Source: Muricauda sp. MAR_2010_75 (lineage in GTDB: Bacteria; Bacteroidota; Bacteroidia; Flavobacteriales; Flavobacteriaceae). From it: a stretch of 64,000 nt of DNA. A model generated the notes under the pieces. That model saw only the letters and a program-made list of their open reading frames with translations. It did no database searches and had not been told where the DNA came from. The stretch is taken from the NCBI RefSeq assembly GCF_000745185.1, contig NZ_JQNJ01000001.1, positions 698,501 to 762,500 on the forward strand, written 5' to 3'. The position numbers were made by a program, and so were the translations under genes. Below, one piece after another: positions 17,122-26,977 of the stretch. Each line of letters opens with the position of its first letter. The stretch's first letter is position 1.

Positions 17122-17936
17122 CGTTCCACCGCCCAGAACAAGCATAACCATAAAATGGGCATTCCTTCCACCCAAAATGAGACAAAGTATCGGGATTGCA
17201 TTTTTTTGTTGGATATAAGCACAAAAATCATGGCAGCACAAAGAATAGATCGTAACAATACCTCATATTCATAGATACCATCCCTAAAAAAGGTCAGGAA
17301 AAAGAAAATCACGGTCAAAACGATTCCAATCCTTTTGGTTCTTTTAATTCCATACACTTGGGGCAGTGTTCTTAAATTCTTGTCATCCCACTGCAAATCC
17401 CTGATTTCAAAGGGCAGTATGAGCACCACCACAAAAATGAAGCGTTGCAAAAACAATATCCATATATCCCAATGCAATGCGATTTTGGCATCCATGGCAG
17501 GTAATAAAACCGTGAATCCCATCCATACCAAAGCCACAATATAGATTTTGAACCCACCCAAATTCCGTAAATTCTTGGCTCTGGGAAGCATGGGAACGGC
17601 ATACAGTGCAGAAAGTAGGGTCATAACTGCTATGGCCATCCAAATTTCCCGCTCCAACTGCACCAAAAAATAAAGAGCAAAACCGAAAGATACAAAGCTG
17701 AAGATTTGGATGATTTTGTGATAGGCATTGGAAACAATCAAATATTTGTAGGCCTCAACCCCATATTTGACAAAATTATAGCAGACAATCACTCCAAAAA
17801 AGATAAACCCCAAGAGCGATGAATCAAAGGAAGCATCCAATAGATAAAAAGTAACCGTAGCCAAGGATATGACCGCCAAGGCCACATGGATACTGGCATC
17901 CAGATAAAAGTCAAAAATGGATTTCAACATGCGCAT
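17112..17936 (-). CDS. UbiA-superfamily-like integral membrane protein
   Basis: 274 residues with about eight hydrophobic segments. The sequence LPFEIRDLQWDDKNLRTLPQ near residue 180 resembles the second Asp-rich motif of UbiA-type prenyltransferases, with DxxxDD spacing and the following LPQ. The first motif (NDxxDxxxD) is not seen; the equivalent place reads CYNFVKYGVEAYK. It may be a divergent prenyltransferase or a member that lost catalysis. Start could be 17936 or the ATG two codons later. Its 3' end overlaps the convergent anti-sigma-like gene by 10 bp. Confidence 0.6.
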   Translation of the reverse strand: MRMLKSIFDFYLDASIHVALAVISLATVTFYLLDASFDSSLLGFIFFGVIVCYNFVKYGVEAYKYLIVSNAYHKIIQIFSFVSFGFALYFLVQLEREIWMAIAVMTLLSALYAVPMLPRAKNLRNLGGFKIYIVALVWMGFTVLLPAMDAKIALHWDIWILFLQRFIFVVVLILPFEIRDLQWDDKNLRTLPQVYGIKRTKRIGIVLTVIFFFLTFFRDGIYEYEVLLRSILCAAMIFVLISNKKMQSRYFVSFWVEGMPILWLCLFWAVERYF

Positions 17937-18033
17937 GGAACAGATTCACTGCCGCGGCCACAAAGGTTAATTTGTGGTTAACAACTTTGGTTTAGAGACC
18001 TTCAAAATTGCTTATTTTCATTGAATTAATCCC

Positions 18034-18041
18034 TAATTTTG
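18034..18041 (+). promoter_or_regulatory. Candidate -7 promoter element for gcvP
   Basis: TAATTTTG matches TAnnTTTG, 19 bp before the gcvP ATG. A TTG at 18008-18010 with a 23-bp spacer may be the -33 element. The resulting leader is too short to hold a glycine riboswitch. Confidence 0.45.
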
Positions 18042-18060
18042 TGCACTTTATTGGATTGAG

Positions 18061-20913
18061 ATGAATACAGAAGTGTTTGCCGCCAGACATATTGGCATTG
18101 CAGAAAAAGACCTGTCCCAAATGTTTGAGACCATTGGGGTGGAAAATATGGAACAACTCATTTATGAGACCATTCCTGATGATATTAAATTGAAAAAAGC
18201 CTTGGACCTTCCGGAAGGGATCAGCGAACATGAGTTCTTGACCCACATCCAGGAACTGGCTCAAAAAAACAAGGTGTTCAAAACCTATATCGGGTTAGGA
18301 TATCACGAGTCCTTTACCCCTTCCGTGATCAAACGGAACATTTTGGAAAATCCAGGATGGTATACGGCATATACGCCATATCAGGCTGAGATTGCTCAAG
18401 GCCGTTTGGAAGCTTTGTTGAATTTCCAGACCATGGTAAGCGACCTTACCGGAATGGAAATTGCCAACGCTTCCCTTTTGGATGAAAGTACCGCAGCGGC
18501 CGAGGCCATGACCATGCTGTTTGAACTCCGTTCGCGTCAGCAAAAAAAGGACGAAACCGTTAAGTTTTTTGTGTCCGAAGAAATTCTTCCACAAACCTTG
18601 AGCCTGCTAAAAACCCGAGCAATACCTTTAGGTATTGACTTGGTGGTGGGCAACCATGAAACTTTTGACTTTTCCGAGGATTTTTATGGAGCCTTACTTC
18701 AATATCCCGGAAAATTTGGGCAAGTGCATGACTATGCCGATTTTGTGGAGAAAGCCAAAGCACGTGAAATCAAAGTAGCGGTTGCTGCCGATATTTTAAG
18801 CTTGGTGCTCCTTACCCCTCCAGGGGAATGGGGCGTAGATGTTGTGGTGGGAACCACCCAGCGTTTTGGAATTCCCTTGGGCTATGGAGGTCCACACGCT
18901 GCCTTTTTTGCCACCAAAGAAGAATATAAAAGAAGCATTCCCGGAAGAATTATTGGTGTAACCAAGGACACTGATGGTAATCGGGCCTTGCGAATGGCAC
19001 TGCAAACTCGGGAACAGCACATAAAAAGGGACAAGGCCACCTCCAACATCTGTACCGCACAGGTACTTTTGGCCGTCATGGCAGGAATGTATGCCGTTTA
19101 CCATGGTCCAAACGGGTTGAAATATATTGCTGACAAGGTCCATACTCAAACCAAAAAATTGGCCAAAAGTTTGGGGTCCCTTGGCTTTGAACAATTGAAT
19201 TCCGCTTATTTTGATACCATCAAAGTAGCCGTTAATAACTCCAAACGGTTGCAGGAAGTTGCCGAAAGTAAAGGCATCAACCTAAATTATGTTGATGCGA
19301 ATACTGTTTCCATTTCTTTGAACGAGGCCGTTTCAAATGAAGATCTGAAAACACTGATCGCTTGTTTTGCTGAATCCCATGACATAAAAAATCATAGTGG
19401 GCAAGAGGTTGAGGCAGGCCATGTTATTCCACCTGCATTACAGCGAAAAGCTCCATATTTAGAGCACGAAGTGTTCAACAGCTACCACTCTGAAACCGAG
19501 TTGATGCGCTACATCAAAAAATTGGAACGGAAGGATTTGGCCCTGAACCATTCCATGATCTCCTTGGGTAGTTGTACCATGAAATTGAATGCCGCTTCGG
19601 AAATGCTTCCATTGAGTTGGGCCCATTGGAGCAATATTCATCCATTTGCCCCTCTAAATCAGGCTGAAGGGTATCAGGAAATGTTGAAAACCTTGGAGCA
19701 GCAATTAAATGTGATCACTGGATTTGCGGCAACCTCATTGCAACCCAACTCGGGCGCACAAGGAGAATATGCCGGACTGATGGTTATTCGTGCGTATCAC
19801 GAATCCAGAGGGGAAGGCCATAGAAATATTTGCCTTATTCCAGCATCGGCCCACGGAACCAATCCTGCATCGGCTGTCATGGCCGGAATGAAAGTAGTGG
19901 TGACCAAAACCGATGAGAAAGGAAACATTGATATGGCCGATTTGGAGGAAAAAGCGAACTTGCATTCCGAGAATCTTGCCGCTTTGATGGTCACCTACCC
20001 ATCCACTCATGGTGTATTTGAATCCTCCATCAAGCAGATTACCAAATTGATCCATGATAATGGAGGTCAGGTGTATATGGATGGAGCCAACATGAACGCC
20101 CAAGTTGGCCTTACCAATCCAGCTACCATCGGCGCCGATGTGTGCCACCTCAACCTTCACAAAACTTTTGCAATCCCCCACGGAGGCGGAGGTCCTGGTG
20201 TTGGTCCTATTTGTGTGGCTGAACAGTTAAAACCTTTTTTGCCCACAAATCCTGTGGTAAAAACCGGAGGTGAAGAGGCTATTACAGCCATTTCTGCAGC
20301 ACCTTGGGGCAGTTCATTGGTTTGTTTGATTTCCTACGGGTATATTAAAATGTTGGGGGCCGAAGGGCTTACCAATGCCACCAAAGCCGCGATTCTCAAT
20401 GCCAATTATATCAAAGACCGGTTGAAAGGCAAATTTGATGTCTTGTACACAGGAGAAAGAGGTAGGGCCGCCCACGAAATGATCATTGATTGTAGGCCCT
20501 TCAAAGCCAATGGCATTGAGGTGACGGATATTGCCAAACGACTCATAGATTACGGCTTTCATGCACCAACTGTGTCGTTTCCCGTAGCCGGTACCTTGAT
20601 GATCGAACCCACCGAAAGTGAGAGCCTTGTGGAATTAAATAAGTTTTGTGATGCTTTGTTGTCCATCCGAAAGGAAATTGATGAAGCTAGTGCAGACCAA
20701 CCCAATAATGTGCTCAAAAATGCACCACATACGTTGGAAATGCTCACAAGTGATTCTTGGGATTATCCCTATAATAGACAAAAGGCGGCGTTTCCGTTGC
20801 CCTATGTTGCAGAAAACAAGTTTTGGCCATCAATTAGAAGAACGGATGAAGCGTTTGGGGATCGTAATTTAATATGTACTTGCACGCCCATTGAGGCCTA
20901 CGCCGAAGTGTAG
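18061..20913 (+). CDS. gcvP: Glycine dehydrogenase (decarboxylating), glycine cleavage P protein
   Basis: 950-residue single-chain P protein, the PLP enzyme that decarboxylates glycine and loads the aminomethyl group onto lipoylated H protein. It opens with the family segment FAARHIGI. The PLP lysine is K701 in [18 protein letters not shown], and [11 protein letters not shown] and [10 protein letters not shown] are further hallmarks. Both halves of the tandem aminotransferase-like fold are present, so this is the fused form, not GcvPA/GcvPB. gcvT and gcvH are not next to it. It stands alone between its promoter and a strong terminator. Confidence 0.97.
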   Translation: MNTEVFAARHIGIAEKDLSQMFETIGVENMEQLIYETIPDDIKLKKALDLPEGISEHEFLTHIQELAQKNKVFKTYIGLGYHESFTPSVIKRNILENPGWYTAYTPYQAEIAQGRLEALLNFQTMVSDLTGMEIANASLLDESTAAAEAMTMLFELRSRQQKKDETVKFFVSEEILPQTLSLLKTRAIPLGIDLVVGNHETFDFSEDFYGALLQYPGKFGQVHDYADFVEKAKAREIKVAVAADILSLVLLTPPGEWGVDVVVGTTQRFGIPLGYGGPHAAFFATKEEYKRSIPGRIIGVTKDTDGNRALRMALQTREQHIKRDKATSNICTAQVLLAVMAGMYAVYHGPNGLKYIADKVHTQTKKLAKSLGSLGFEQLNSAYFDTIKVAVNNSKRLQEVAESKGINLNYVDANTVSISLNEAVSNEDLKTLIACFAESHDIKNHSGQEVEAGHVIPPALQRKAPYLEHEVFNSYHSETELMRYIKKLERKDLALNHSMISLGSCTMKLNAASEMLPLSWAHWSNIHPFAPLNQAEGYQEMLKTLEQQLNVITGFAATSLQPNSGAQGEYAGLMVIRAYHESRGEGHRNICLIPASAHGTNPASAVMAGMKVVVTKTDEKGNIDMADLEEKANLHSENLAALMVTYPSTHGVFESSIKQITKLIHDNGGQVYMDGANMNAQVGLTNPATIGADVCHLNLHKTFAIPHGGGGPGVGPICVAEQLKPFLPTNPVVKTGGEEAITAISAAPWGSSLVCLISYGYIKMLGAEGLTNATKAAILNANYIKDRLKGKFDVLYTGERGRAAHEMIIDCRPFKANGIEVTDIAKRLIDYGFHAPTVSFPVAGTLMIEPTESESLVELNKFCDALLSIRKEIDEASADQPNNVLKNAPHTLEMLTSDSWDYPYNRQKAAFPLPYVAENKFWPSIRRTDEAFGDRNLICTCTPIEAYAEV

Positions 20914-20934
20914 CCAACCCATGATATGTAGTGG

Positions 20935-20973
20935 AAAATAGCCTTGATTTGAAAATAAAATCAAGGCTATTTT
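20935..20973 (+). terminator. Rho-independent terminator after gcvP
   Basis: A perfect 16-bp stem (AAAATAGCCTTGATTT pairing with its reverse complement) around a seven-base loop, ending in TTTT. It starts 21 bp after the gcvP stop. Confidence 0.85.
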
Positions 20974-21075
20974 GATTCTAAATGGATGTTGATCTCGCCT
21001 TGGACACTGTAAAAAGTATTATGCATGCATAACACCTAAATATTTGTTCACTATCTTTCAGGTAAAACCTCTACC

Positions 21076-22134
21076 ATGGAGATTGGCATCACAGGAACTG
21101 GAAGTTATATTCCAGCAATTGTCACCAAGAATGAAGACTTTTTGAACCACACTTTTTTGGAAAATGACGGTTCTAGCTTCCAACAAGATAACGCAGTCAT
21201 TATTGAAAAATTCAAATCTATCACTGGAATTGCGGAACGGCGATATGCACCATCCAACCTGAAGACTTCTGATATGGGTTTTTTGGCCGCTCAAAAGGCC
21301 ATTGAGGATTCTGGAATAGATCCAGAAGAACTGGATTACATCATCTTTGCCCATAATTTTGGCGACTTAACCTATGGAAAGATTCAGGGGGACATACTAC
21401 CGAGTCTTGCTAGTCGGGTGAAACATCTGCTTCGCATTAAAAATCCAAAGTGTGTATGTTATGATATCATTTTTGGATGCCCAGGATGGATTGAGGGTGC
21501 CATCCAAGCCTCTGCCTTTATTAAAAGTGGCATGGCCAAAAAATGCTTGGTCATTGGGGGAGAGACACTATCTCGGGTGGTAGACAAACATGATCGTGAC
21601 AGTATGATTTTTTCGGACGGTGCCGGGGCAGCCATTTTTGAGGCCAATCCTAAATCGGGAGAAGTATTGGCGCACGCCACTGAAACATACGCCAACGAAG
21701 AAGCTTATTACCTCTACTTTGACAAGTCCAATGAAGAAGGGGCTTGCACAAATACGCGCTATATTAAAATGAATGGGCGCAAAATTTATGAATTTGCCTG
21801 TACCCACGTACCACAAGCCATGAAAGATTGTTTGGACCAAAGTGGCGTGGACGTTGATTCGGTTAAAAAGATATTCATACATCAGGCCAATGAAAAAATG
21901 GATGAGGCCATTGTAAAACGGTTTTATAGATTGTATCAAAAAGAAGTGCCCAAAAACATCATGCCCATGAGCATCCATAAATTGGGCAACAGTTCTGTGG
22001 CCACCGTTCCTACCTTATTCGATTTGGTTACCAAAGGAGAAATGCCGGTACATCAATTAGAAAAGGGAGATGTTGTTATGTTTGCAAGCGTTGGCGCCGG
22101 AATGAATATCAACGCTATGGTTTATAGATACTAA
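21076..22134 (+). CDS. 3-oxoacyl-ACP synthase III family protein
   Basis: 352-residue thiolase-fold enzyme of the KAS III type. The catalytic triad is present: C135 in IIFGCPGW, H269 in FIHQANEKM and N305 in LGNSSVATVPT. The N-terminus ITGTGSYIP and the C-terminal FASVGAGMNINAMVYR fit FabH-like proteins. The length and the GCPGW context are those of FabH paralogues rather than the short housekeeping FabH, so the acyl substrate is uncertain and the symbol is left blank. Monocistronic between the gcvP terminator and the glycosyltransferase gene. Confidence 0.88.
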   Translation: MEIGITGTGSYIPAIVTKNEDFLNHTFLENDGSSFQQDNAVIIEKFKSITGIAERRYAPSNLKTSDMGFLAAQKAIEDSGIDPEELDYIIFAHNFGDLTYGKIQGDILPSLASRVKHLLRIKNPKCVCYDIIFGCPGWIEGAIQASAFIKSGMAKKCLVIGGETLSRVVDKHDRDSMIFSDGAGAAIFEANPKSGEVLAHATETYANEEAYYLYFDKSNEEGACTNTRYIKMNGRKIYEFACTHVPQAMKDCLDQSGVDVDSVKKIFIHQANEKMDEAIVKRFYRLYQKEVPKNIMPMSIHKLGNSSVATVPTLFDLVTKGEMPVHQLEKGDVVMFASVGAGMNINAMVYRY

Positions 22135-22250
22135 CCACAAAGTTCAAGAACCAAGTTCAAAAGAGAGTTCAACCAAGTAGAGGCTTACATCAAACCCCAA
22201 TAACACAAGATCTTCTGGGATATTTGATTTGTTTTTTAGAATTTTAGCAG

Positions 22251-23096
22251 ATGCGAATCAGCATTGTAATCCCTGCACATAACGAAGCTGTCTACCTCAA
22301 GGATTGCTTGGATTCTTTTGTGGCACAAACCCACAAGCCTGATGAAGTTATTGTTGTGGATGATAATTCAACAGACAACACCTTTGCCATTGCCAGTGAA
22401 TTTGCCAAAATATATGATTGGATAAAAGTGGTCCAGCGAGAATCTGCAAATGAACATAGTCCTGGAAAAAAAGTGGTGGACACCTTTAATTTTGGGCTTA
22501 AACATGCTTCAGATTATAATTTGATCGGCAAATTTGATGCGGATATTATCCTGCCCACCAACTATTTTGAAGAAATCCTGAACCGGTTTCAAGCCAATTG
22601 GAAACTGGGTATGTGCTCTGGATTGCTGTACATCAAAAAAGATAATAACTGGATTTACGAGAACATTGCCGATAAAACCCATATCCGTGGCCCCATAAAA
22701 CTGTACCACAAAGTCTGTTTTGACAAGATTGGTGGCTTGCGCCCCGGTGTAGGATGGGACACTGTGGACATCCTTCTGGCCCAATACCACGATTTTGAGA
22801 CTTTGACGGTTCCCGAACTCCATGTAAAACACCTTCGCCCCACGGGCCATGGATATAGTTCCAAGAAATATCAGACCAAAGGAGAGGCCATGTACAAAAT
22901 GCGCTACGGTATCGTCCTCACTAAAATCGCTGCGCTTAAAATGGCTTGGCAGGCCGAGAGTATTCTTTTATATTTTCAAGCAGTTTTTGGTTATCTCATA
23001 GCATTATTTCAACAACAGCCCCGATACGTTTCCAAAGAGGAAGGGAAATTCATTAGAACATATCGATGGAAGGGCATTTGGTCTAAATTATCTTGA
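22251..23096 (+). CDS. Family 2 glycosyltransferase
   Basis: 281-residue GT-A glycosyltransferase starting ISIVIPAHNEAVYLKDCLDS. The nucleotide-sugar-binding region has EVIVVDDNSTDNT and the metal-binding KFDADIILP (DxD). No N-terminal membrane segment is seen, but a hydrophobic stretch near residue 245 (YFQAVFGYLIALF) could touch the membrane. It is not in a polysaccharide cluster, so donor and acceptor are unknown. The short GTTCAAG-type direct repeats at 22140-22180 lie just upstream. Confidence 0.85.
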   Translation: MRISIVIPAHNEAVYLKDCLDSFVAQTHKPDEVIVVDDNSTDNTFAIASEFAKIYDWIKVVQRESANEHSPGKKVVDTFNFGLKHASDYNLIGKFDADIILPTNYFEEILNRFQANWKLGMCSGLLYIKKDNNWIYENIADKTHIRGPIKLYHKVCFDKIGGLRPGVGWDTVDILLAQYHDFETLTVPELHVKHLRPTGHGYSSKKYQTKGEAMYKMRYGIVLTKIAALKMAWQAESILLYFQAVFGYLIALFQQQPRYVSKEEGKFIRTYRWKGIWSKLS

Positions 23097-23122
23097 CCAC
23101 AATAAAATAGATTTCCCTATTC

Positions 23123-23130
23123 TATCTTTG
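23123..23130 (+). promoter_or_regulatory. Candidate -7 promoter element for the GNAT gene
   Basis: TATCTTTG matches TAnnTTTG and lies 22 bp before the ATG at 23153. Confidence 0.4.
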
Positions 23131-23152
23131 TACTGCACACCAATTTTTGTCG

Positions 23153-23662
23153 ATGAGTATCATAATACGGCCAGCAGAAACCAAGGATGTAAAGGTTATC
23201 TTGGAAATCATAAACCACGAAATTCTTCACTCAACCGTGGTATATGATTATAAGGAGCGTACCTATGAGCAGCAGCTGGCATGGTTTGAAAAAAAACTAC
23301 AGGACAACATGCCTGTAATCGTTGCTGAAAATGAAGAAAAGGTAGTAGGCTTTGGTACGTTTGGGATTTTTAGGCCTTGGGATGCCTATCAATATAGTGT
23401 GGAACATTCAATTTACACCCATCATACTTGCAGGGGAATGGGAATCGGCAAACTTATTATGTCAGAACTGATTCGACTGGCTACCGAACAAGGCTACCAT
23501 ACCATGATTGCAGGCGTGGATGCCTCAAACAAGGGCAGTTTTGAATTCCACAAAAAATTTGGCTTCCAAGAAATAGGCACGTTCAAAGAAGTGGGCTACA
23601 AATTTGACCAGTGGTTGGATTTGATTTTTATGCAGTTGTTCCTCAAAAAGGATAGAGATTAA
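23153..23662 (+). CDS. GNAT family N-acetyltransferase (phosphinothricin acetyltransferase-like)
   Basis: 169-residue acetyltransferase with the acetyl-CoA loop RGMGIGKLIM near residue 97 and the Pat/Bar-type segments YDYKERTYEQQLAWF, FGTFGIFRPWDAY, SIYTHHTCRG and GFQEIGTFKEVGYKF. That set matches the phosphinothricin acetyltransferase branch, whose natural substrates are often methionine analogues or free amino acids; the real substrate is unknown. The ATG at 23153 is preferred to the in-frame TTG at 23147. The stop abuts the stop of the convergent phosphatase gene with no gap. Confidence 0.85.
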   Translation: MSIIIRPAETKDVKVILEIINHEILHSTVVYDYKERTYEQQLAWFEKKLQDNMPVIVAENEEKVVGFGTFGIFRPWDAYQYSVEHSIYTHHTCRGMGIGKLIMSELIRLATEQGYHTMIAGVDASNKGSFEFHKKFGFQEIGTFKEVGYKFDQWLDLIFMQLFLKKDRD

Positions 23663-25333
23663 CTACTGCAATACCTCCCCAATCGGCTTACCGGTAGTCC
23701 CATTTGGGAACGCTATACCCAACAAGGCCGCAATGGTAGGTGCTATATCAGGAATCTCTGTTCGGTCTACCGTACTACCCTGTTTTATTCCCTTTCCATA
23801 GAAAAGCAATGGGGCGTGGGTGTCATAAATCATTGGCGAGCCGTGAGTAGAACCTGTTCTTCCGTAGGAGATAAACCCAGGTCTTGGTACAAACAAAATA
23901 TCCCCAGAACGTTTTTGGTTGTACCCATTTTGCAAAATATAGGGAATCCCCTCGGTATACTCATTGGTCCACATTTGATGGCCCGTGTAGACTTGATTTA
24001 CAGCTTCGTAGGTGAGCAGTTCCTTAGCAATTTCTTCTTCTGCATCATCTAGGTCAATATCCAAGTTGGTTAGGATTTTATGGTCCAAGAATATTTGGTA
24101 ATTGGAAATGTTCTTTACCACATCGGTAGTGCCGTACTTGTACTGCAAAAACTCATTGAATTCTTCCCGCATTCCATCCATGTCCAAATAGCCTGCTGGT
24201 ATTTTCTGGTCCGCCAAATAGGCTGGAACATTAATGGCCGCATGGTCCGCAGTCAAAAACACAGTGTATTCCCCTACTCCAACTTTTTCATCCAGAACAG
24301 TAAGAATTCGGGCTAAATCTTGATCTAACCGCAAATAGGTATCTTGTACCTCTTTCGAGTTTACCCCAAAAAAATGACCTACATAATCCGTACTGGAAAA
24401 ACTGATGGCCAAGAAATCGGTTATTGTATCCGCCCCCAAATCTTCGCCCTCCAAAGCGGCCAAAGCAAAATCGGCAGTAATACTATTCCCATAAGGTGTT
24501 TTACGGAGCAATTCAAACTGACTGTTGGCTTCCCAAATTGTTGGAAGATCATGTGGGAAAGTATTGGTTGTTTCCCCATCCAAAACTCCTTCATAGCTAT
24601 TGGCATCGAGGCCACTCTCCACATACGTATTGATAGGTTTTAACGTATTCCATGGTTTCTTATAAGCCTCCACTTCGTCAGAAGCATTAAAACTGTTCAC
24701 CCATTGCGGCAAAGCATCCATATAAAACGAACTTGTTATCCAATTGCCGGTGTTTCCTCCTTCAAACCAATAGGCCGCATTGGCTGTATGTCCACCTGGC
24801 AGTACCGCTCCCCTGTCCTTCAAGGAAACCGCTATTACCTTGCCCCTTTGTTGGGTATGCAGTCGCAATTGATCGGTGATGGTGGTGGTGATCATTCGGT
24901 GGGGCGACATTTTACCTGCATCGGATGTGGTACCCACCGATTCATAACTATCATCACCGGCACAATACACTTCTTCTCCAGTTTCCTTATCGTACCAATT
25001 GTTTCCTATGATTCCGTGGGTAGCTGGTGTGGTTCCAGTATATACCGATGCATGTCCTGGTCCCGTACTGGTGGGCGAATAGTTAAAATGGTTGTTTTTG
25101 CAATTAAATCCATCATTTACCAACCGTTTAAAACCTCCTTCACCATAATGGTTCCAAAAACGAGTAAGGTAGTCGTACCGCATTTGGTCTACCACAATAC
25201 CGACCACCAATTTGGGTGATTGGGCTATTTCTACAGGAGCTTTTTCCTCTATGTTCTTCTTTCTATGCTGACCATTGGTAAAGGTGGTAATACAAAAAGC
25301 GAGCAACAGTAAAATAAGGTTGTTGTTTTTCAT
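23663..25333 (-). CDS. PafA-like exported alkaline phosphatase (alkaline phosphatase superfamily)
   Basis: 556 residues with a signal peptide (LILLLLAFCITTFTNG). The mature part has the superfamily metal site: VVGIVVDQMRYDYL with the first Asp, the nucleophile segment STGPGHASVYTG, then FLTADHAAI with Asp-His and a late THGSP with His. Length and the segments NNHFNYSPT and GRTGSTHG agree with PafA of flavobacteria, a calcium-inducible, phosphate-insensitive alkaline phosphatase; nucleotide pyrophosphatase activity cannot be excluded. It would release phosphate from organic esters in the periplasm. Monocistronic. Confidence 0.88.
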   Translation of the reverse strand: MKNNNLILLLLAFCITTFTNGQHRKKNIEEKAPVEIAQSPKLVVGIVVDQMRYDYLTRFWNHYGEGGFKRLVNDGFNCKNNHFNYSPTSTGPGHASVYTGTTPATHGIIGNNWYDKETGEEVYCAGDDSYESVGTTSDAGKMSPHRMITTTITDQLRLHTQQRGKVIAVSLKDRGAVLPGGHTANAAYWFEGGNTGNWITSSFYMDALPQWVNSFNASDEVEAYKKPWNTLKPINTYVESGLDANSYEGVLDGETTNTFPHDLPTIWEANSQFELLRKTPYGNSITADFALAALEGEDLGADTITDFLAISFSSTDYVGHFFGVNSKEVQDTYLRLDQDLARILTVLDEKVGVGEYTVFLTADHAAINVPAYLADQKIPAGYLDMDGMREEFNEFLQYKYGTTDVVKNISNYQIFLDHKILTNLDIDLDDAEEEIAKELLTYEAVNQVYTGHQMWTNEYTEGIPYILQNGYNQKRSGDILFVPRPGFISYGRTGSTHGSPMIYDTHAPLLFYGKGIKQGSTVDRTEIPDIAPTIAALLGIAFPNGTTGKPIGEVLQ

Positions 25334-25452
25334 GGGTTGGATTTATCAAAAACGATAACAAAACTATTCATTTATCCTGTTTAATATTTTAATTGAAGGT
25401 TAAAAGCTTAACAATATTCTTATTTTTATGCCCGCAAGTCCAATTTAAGCGC

Positions 25453-26190
25453 ATGAAATATCTTGAAGCGATTGGAAAGTACTTCATCATGATATGGGAA
25501 GTATTTAAAAAGCCTACCAAGTGGCCCATCATGAAATCCTTGATCTTAAAGGAAATTGATGATCTCATTTATGGAGCCATGGGCATCATCATATTTATCT
25601 CTTTCTTCATAGGGGGTGTTGTTACCATTCAAACGGCTCTCAATTTAAATAGCCCTCTTTTGCCCAAAAGTCTTATTGGGTTTGCCACTCGTCAATCCGT
25701 GATTTTGGAGTTCGCGCCCACTTTCACTTCCATTATTATGGCAGGAAAGGTAGGGTCTTACATTACTTCGAGTATTGGGACCATGCGTGTTACCGAACAG
25801 ATTGATGCCTTGGAGGTAATGGGGGTAAACTCCTTGAACTATCTGGTTTTTCCAAAAATCATTGCCACCATGATCTACCCTTTTGCCGTGGCCATTTCCA
25901 TGTTCGTAGGTATTTTGGGTGGTTGGGTCGCTGCTGTTTTTGGCGGGTATGCGCCCAGTGGAGAATTTATACAAGGGCTGCAATTGGATTTTGATTCGTT
26001 CCATGTTACCTACGCTTTTATAAAATCCATTGTTTTCGCCTTTGTCATTGCCACGGTACCTTCATACCATGGATTTTACATGACAGGTGGTGCCTTGGAA
26101 GTGGGTAAGGCCAGTACCACGGCCTTTGTTTGGACCAGTGTTGTTATCATTATAGTGAACTACCTATTAACCCAATTACTCCTTGGCTAA
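25453..26190 (+). CDS. MlaE/YrbE-type ABC transporter permease
   Basis: 245-residue permease of the MlaE family with five to six hydrophobic segments. The conserved core is EFAPTFTSIIMAGKVGSYITSSIGTMRVTEQIDALEVMG, the motif region of lipid-transport permeases that includes the TEQIDAL box. The ATG at 25453 (MKYLEAIG) removes a 20-codon upstream extension. Its stop overlaps the ATPase start (TAATG). In the Mla pathway such a permease moves phospholipids across the inner membrane. No MlaD-type gene follows within the window. Confidence 0.88.
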   Translation: MKYLEAIGKYFIMIWEVFKKPTKWPIMKSLILKEIDDLIYGAMGIIIFISFFIGGVVTIQTALNLNSPLLPKSLIGFATRQSVILEFAPTFTSIIMAGKVGSYITSSIGTMRVTEQIDALEVMGVNSLNYLVFPKIIATMIYPFAVAISMFVGILGGWVAAVFGGYAPSGEFIQGLQLDFDSFHVTYAFIKSIVFAFVIATVPSYHGFYMTGGALEVGKASTTAFVWTSVVIIIVNYLLTQLLLG

Positions 26191-26957
26191 TGATCGAAGT
26201 GGAAAACATACACAAATCTTTTGGGGACAACCATGTGCTCAAGGGCATATCAACCATCTTTGAAAAAGGAAAGACCAATCTGATCATAGGACAGAGTGGT
26301 TCGGGCAAAACGGTTTTTATAAAGTGCTTGCTGGGCCTTTTTGAACCTGACGAAGGGCAAATTTGTTATAACGGGCAGTATTATTCTGAGCTTTCCGCAA
26401 AAGAACGCCGTGATCTTCGCCAAGAAATGGGCATGGTTTTCCAAGGTAGTGCCCTATTTGATTCCATGACTGTGGAAGGCAATGTAATGTTCCCTTTGGA
26501 CATGTTCACCAAGCAATCCAAAGCTGAAATGCAAGATCGGGTGGATTTTGTTTTGGAACGTGTCAACCTTATTGACGCCCATAAAAAATATCCTGCCGAA
26601 ATTTCCGGAGGGATGCAAAAACGGGTGGCCATTGCCCGGGCCATTGTAATGAACCCGAAATATCTGTTCTGCGACGAACCCAATTCTGGCCTCGATCCCA
26701 AAACGGCCATTCTAATTGATAATTTGATTCAAGAGATTACCCAGGAATATGATATAACCACCGTAATAAACACCCACGACATGAACTCCGTGATGGAAAT
26801 TGGGGAAAAAATCATCTTCCTAAAAAATGGGCACAAAGAATGGGAAGGCACCAACAAAGAAATCTTTAAAACGGACAACCAGGCTGTAACCGATTTTGTG
26901 TATTCCTCAGAACTCTTTAAAAAAGTGCGCCAAATGTACATTGAGGAACGAAACTGA
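26190..26957 (+). CDS. MlaF-type ABC transporter ATP-binding protein
   Basis: 255-residue ABC ATPase. Walker A is GQSGSGKTV near residue 37, the Q-loop is MVFQGSALFDSMTV (the Phe-Asp-Ser segment is typical of MlaF), the signature is ISGGMQKRVAIARA, and Walker B is YLFCDEPNSGLDP. The switch His is in NTHDM. The start overlaps the permease stop by 1 bp, so the pair is translated together and probably forms one transporter. Convergent with the DUF389 gene. Confidence 0.92.
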   Translation: MIEVENIHKSFGDNHVLKGISTIFEKGKTNLIIGQSGSGKTVFIKCLLGLFEPDEGQICYNGQYYSELSAKERRDLRQEMGMVFQGSALFDSMTVEGNVMFPLDMFTKQSKAEMQDRVDFVLERVNLIDAHKKYPAEISGGMQKRVAIARAIVMNPKYLFCDEPNSGLDPKTAILIDNLIQEITQEYDITTVINTHDMNSVMEIGEKIIFLKNGHKEWEGTNKEIFKTDNQAVTDFVYSSELFKKVRQMYIEERN

Positions 26958-26977
26958 ATCGAACATCGAAGAAAAGA

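Noticed and set aside
18041-18061. Glycine riboswitch upstream of gcvP
   Set aside because: The candidate promoter is only about 20 bp from the ATG, leaving no room for a riboswitch.
22140-22180. Short GTTCAAG-type repeats as a regulatory array
   Set aside because: Three to four imperfect copies in about 40 bp with no link to a promoter; similar low-complexity debris is common between flavobacterial genes.
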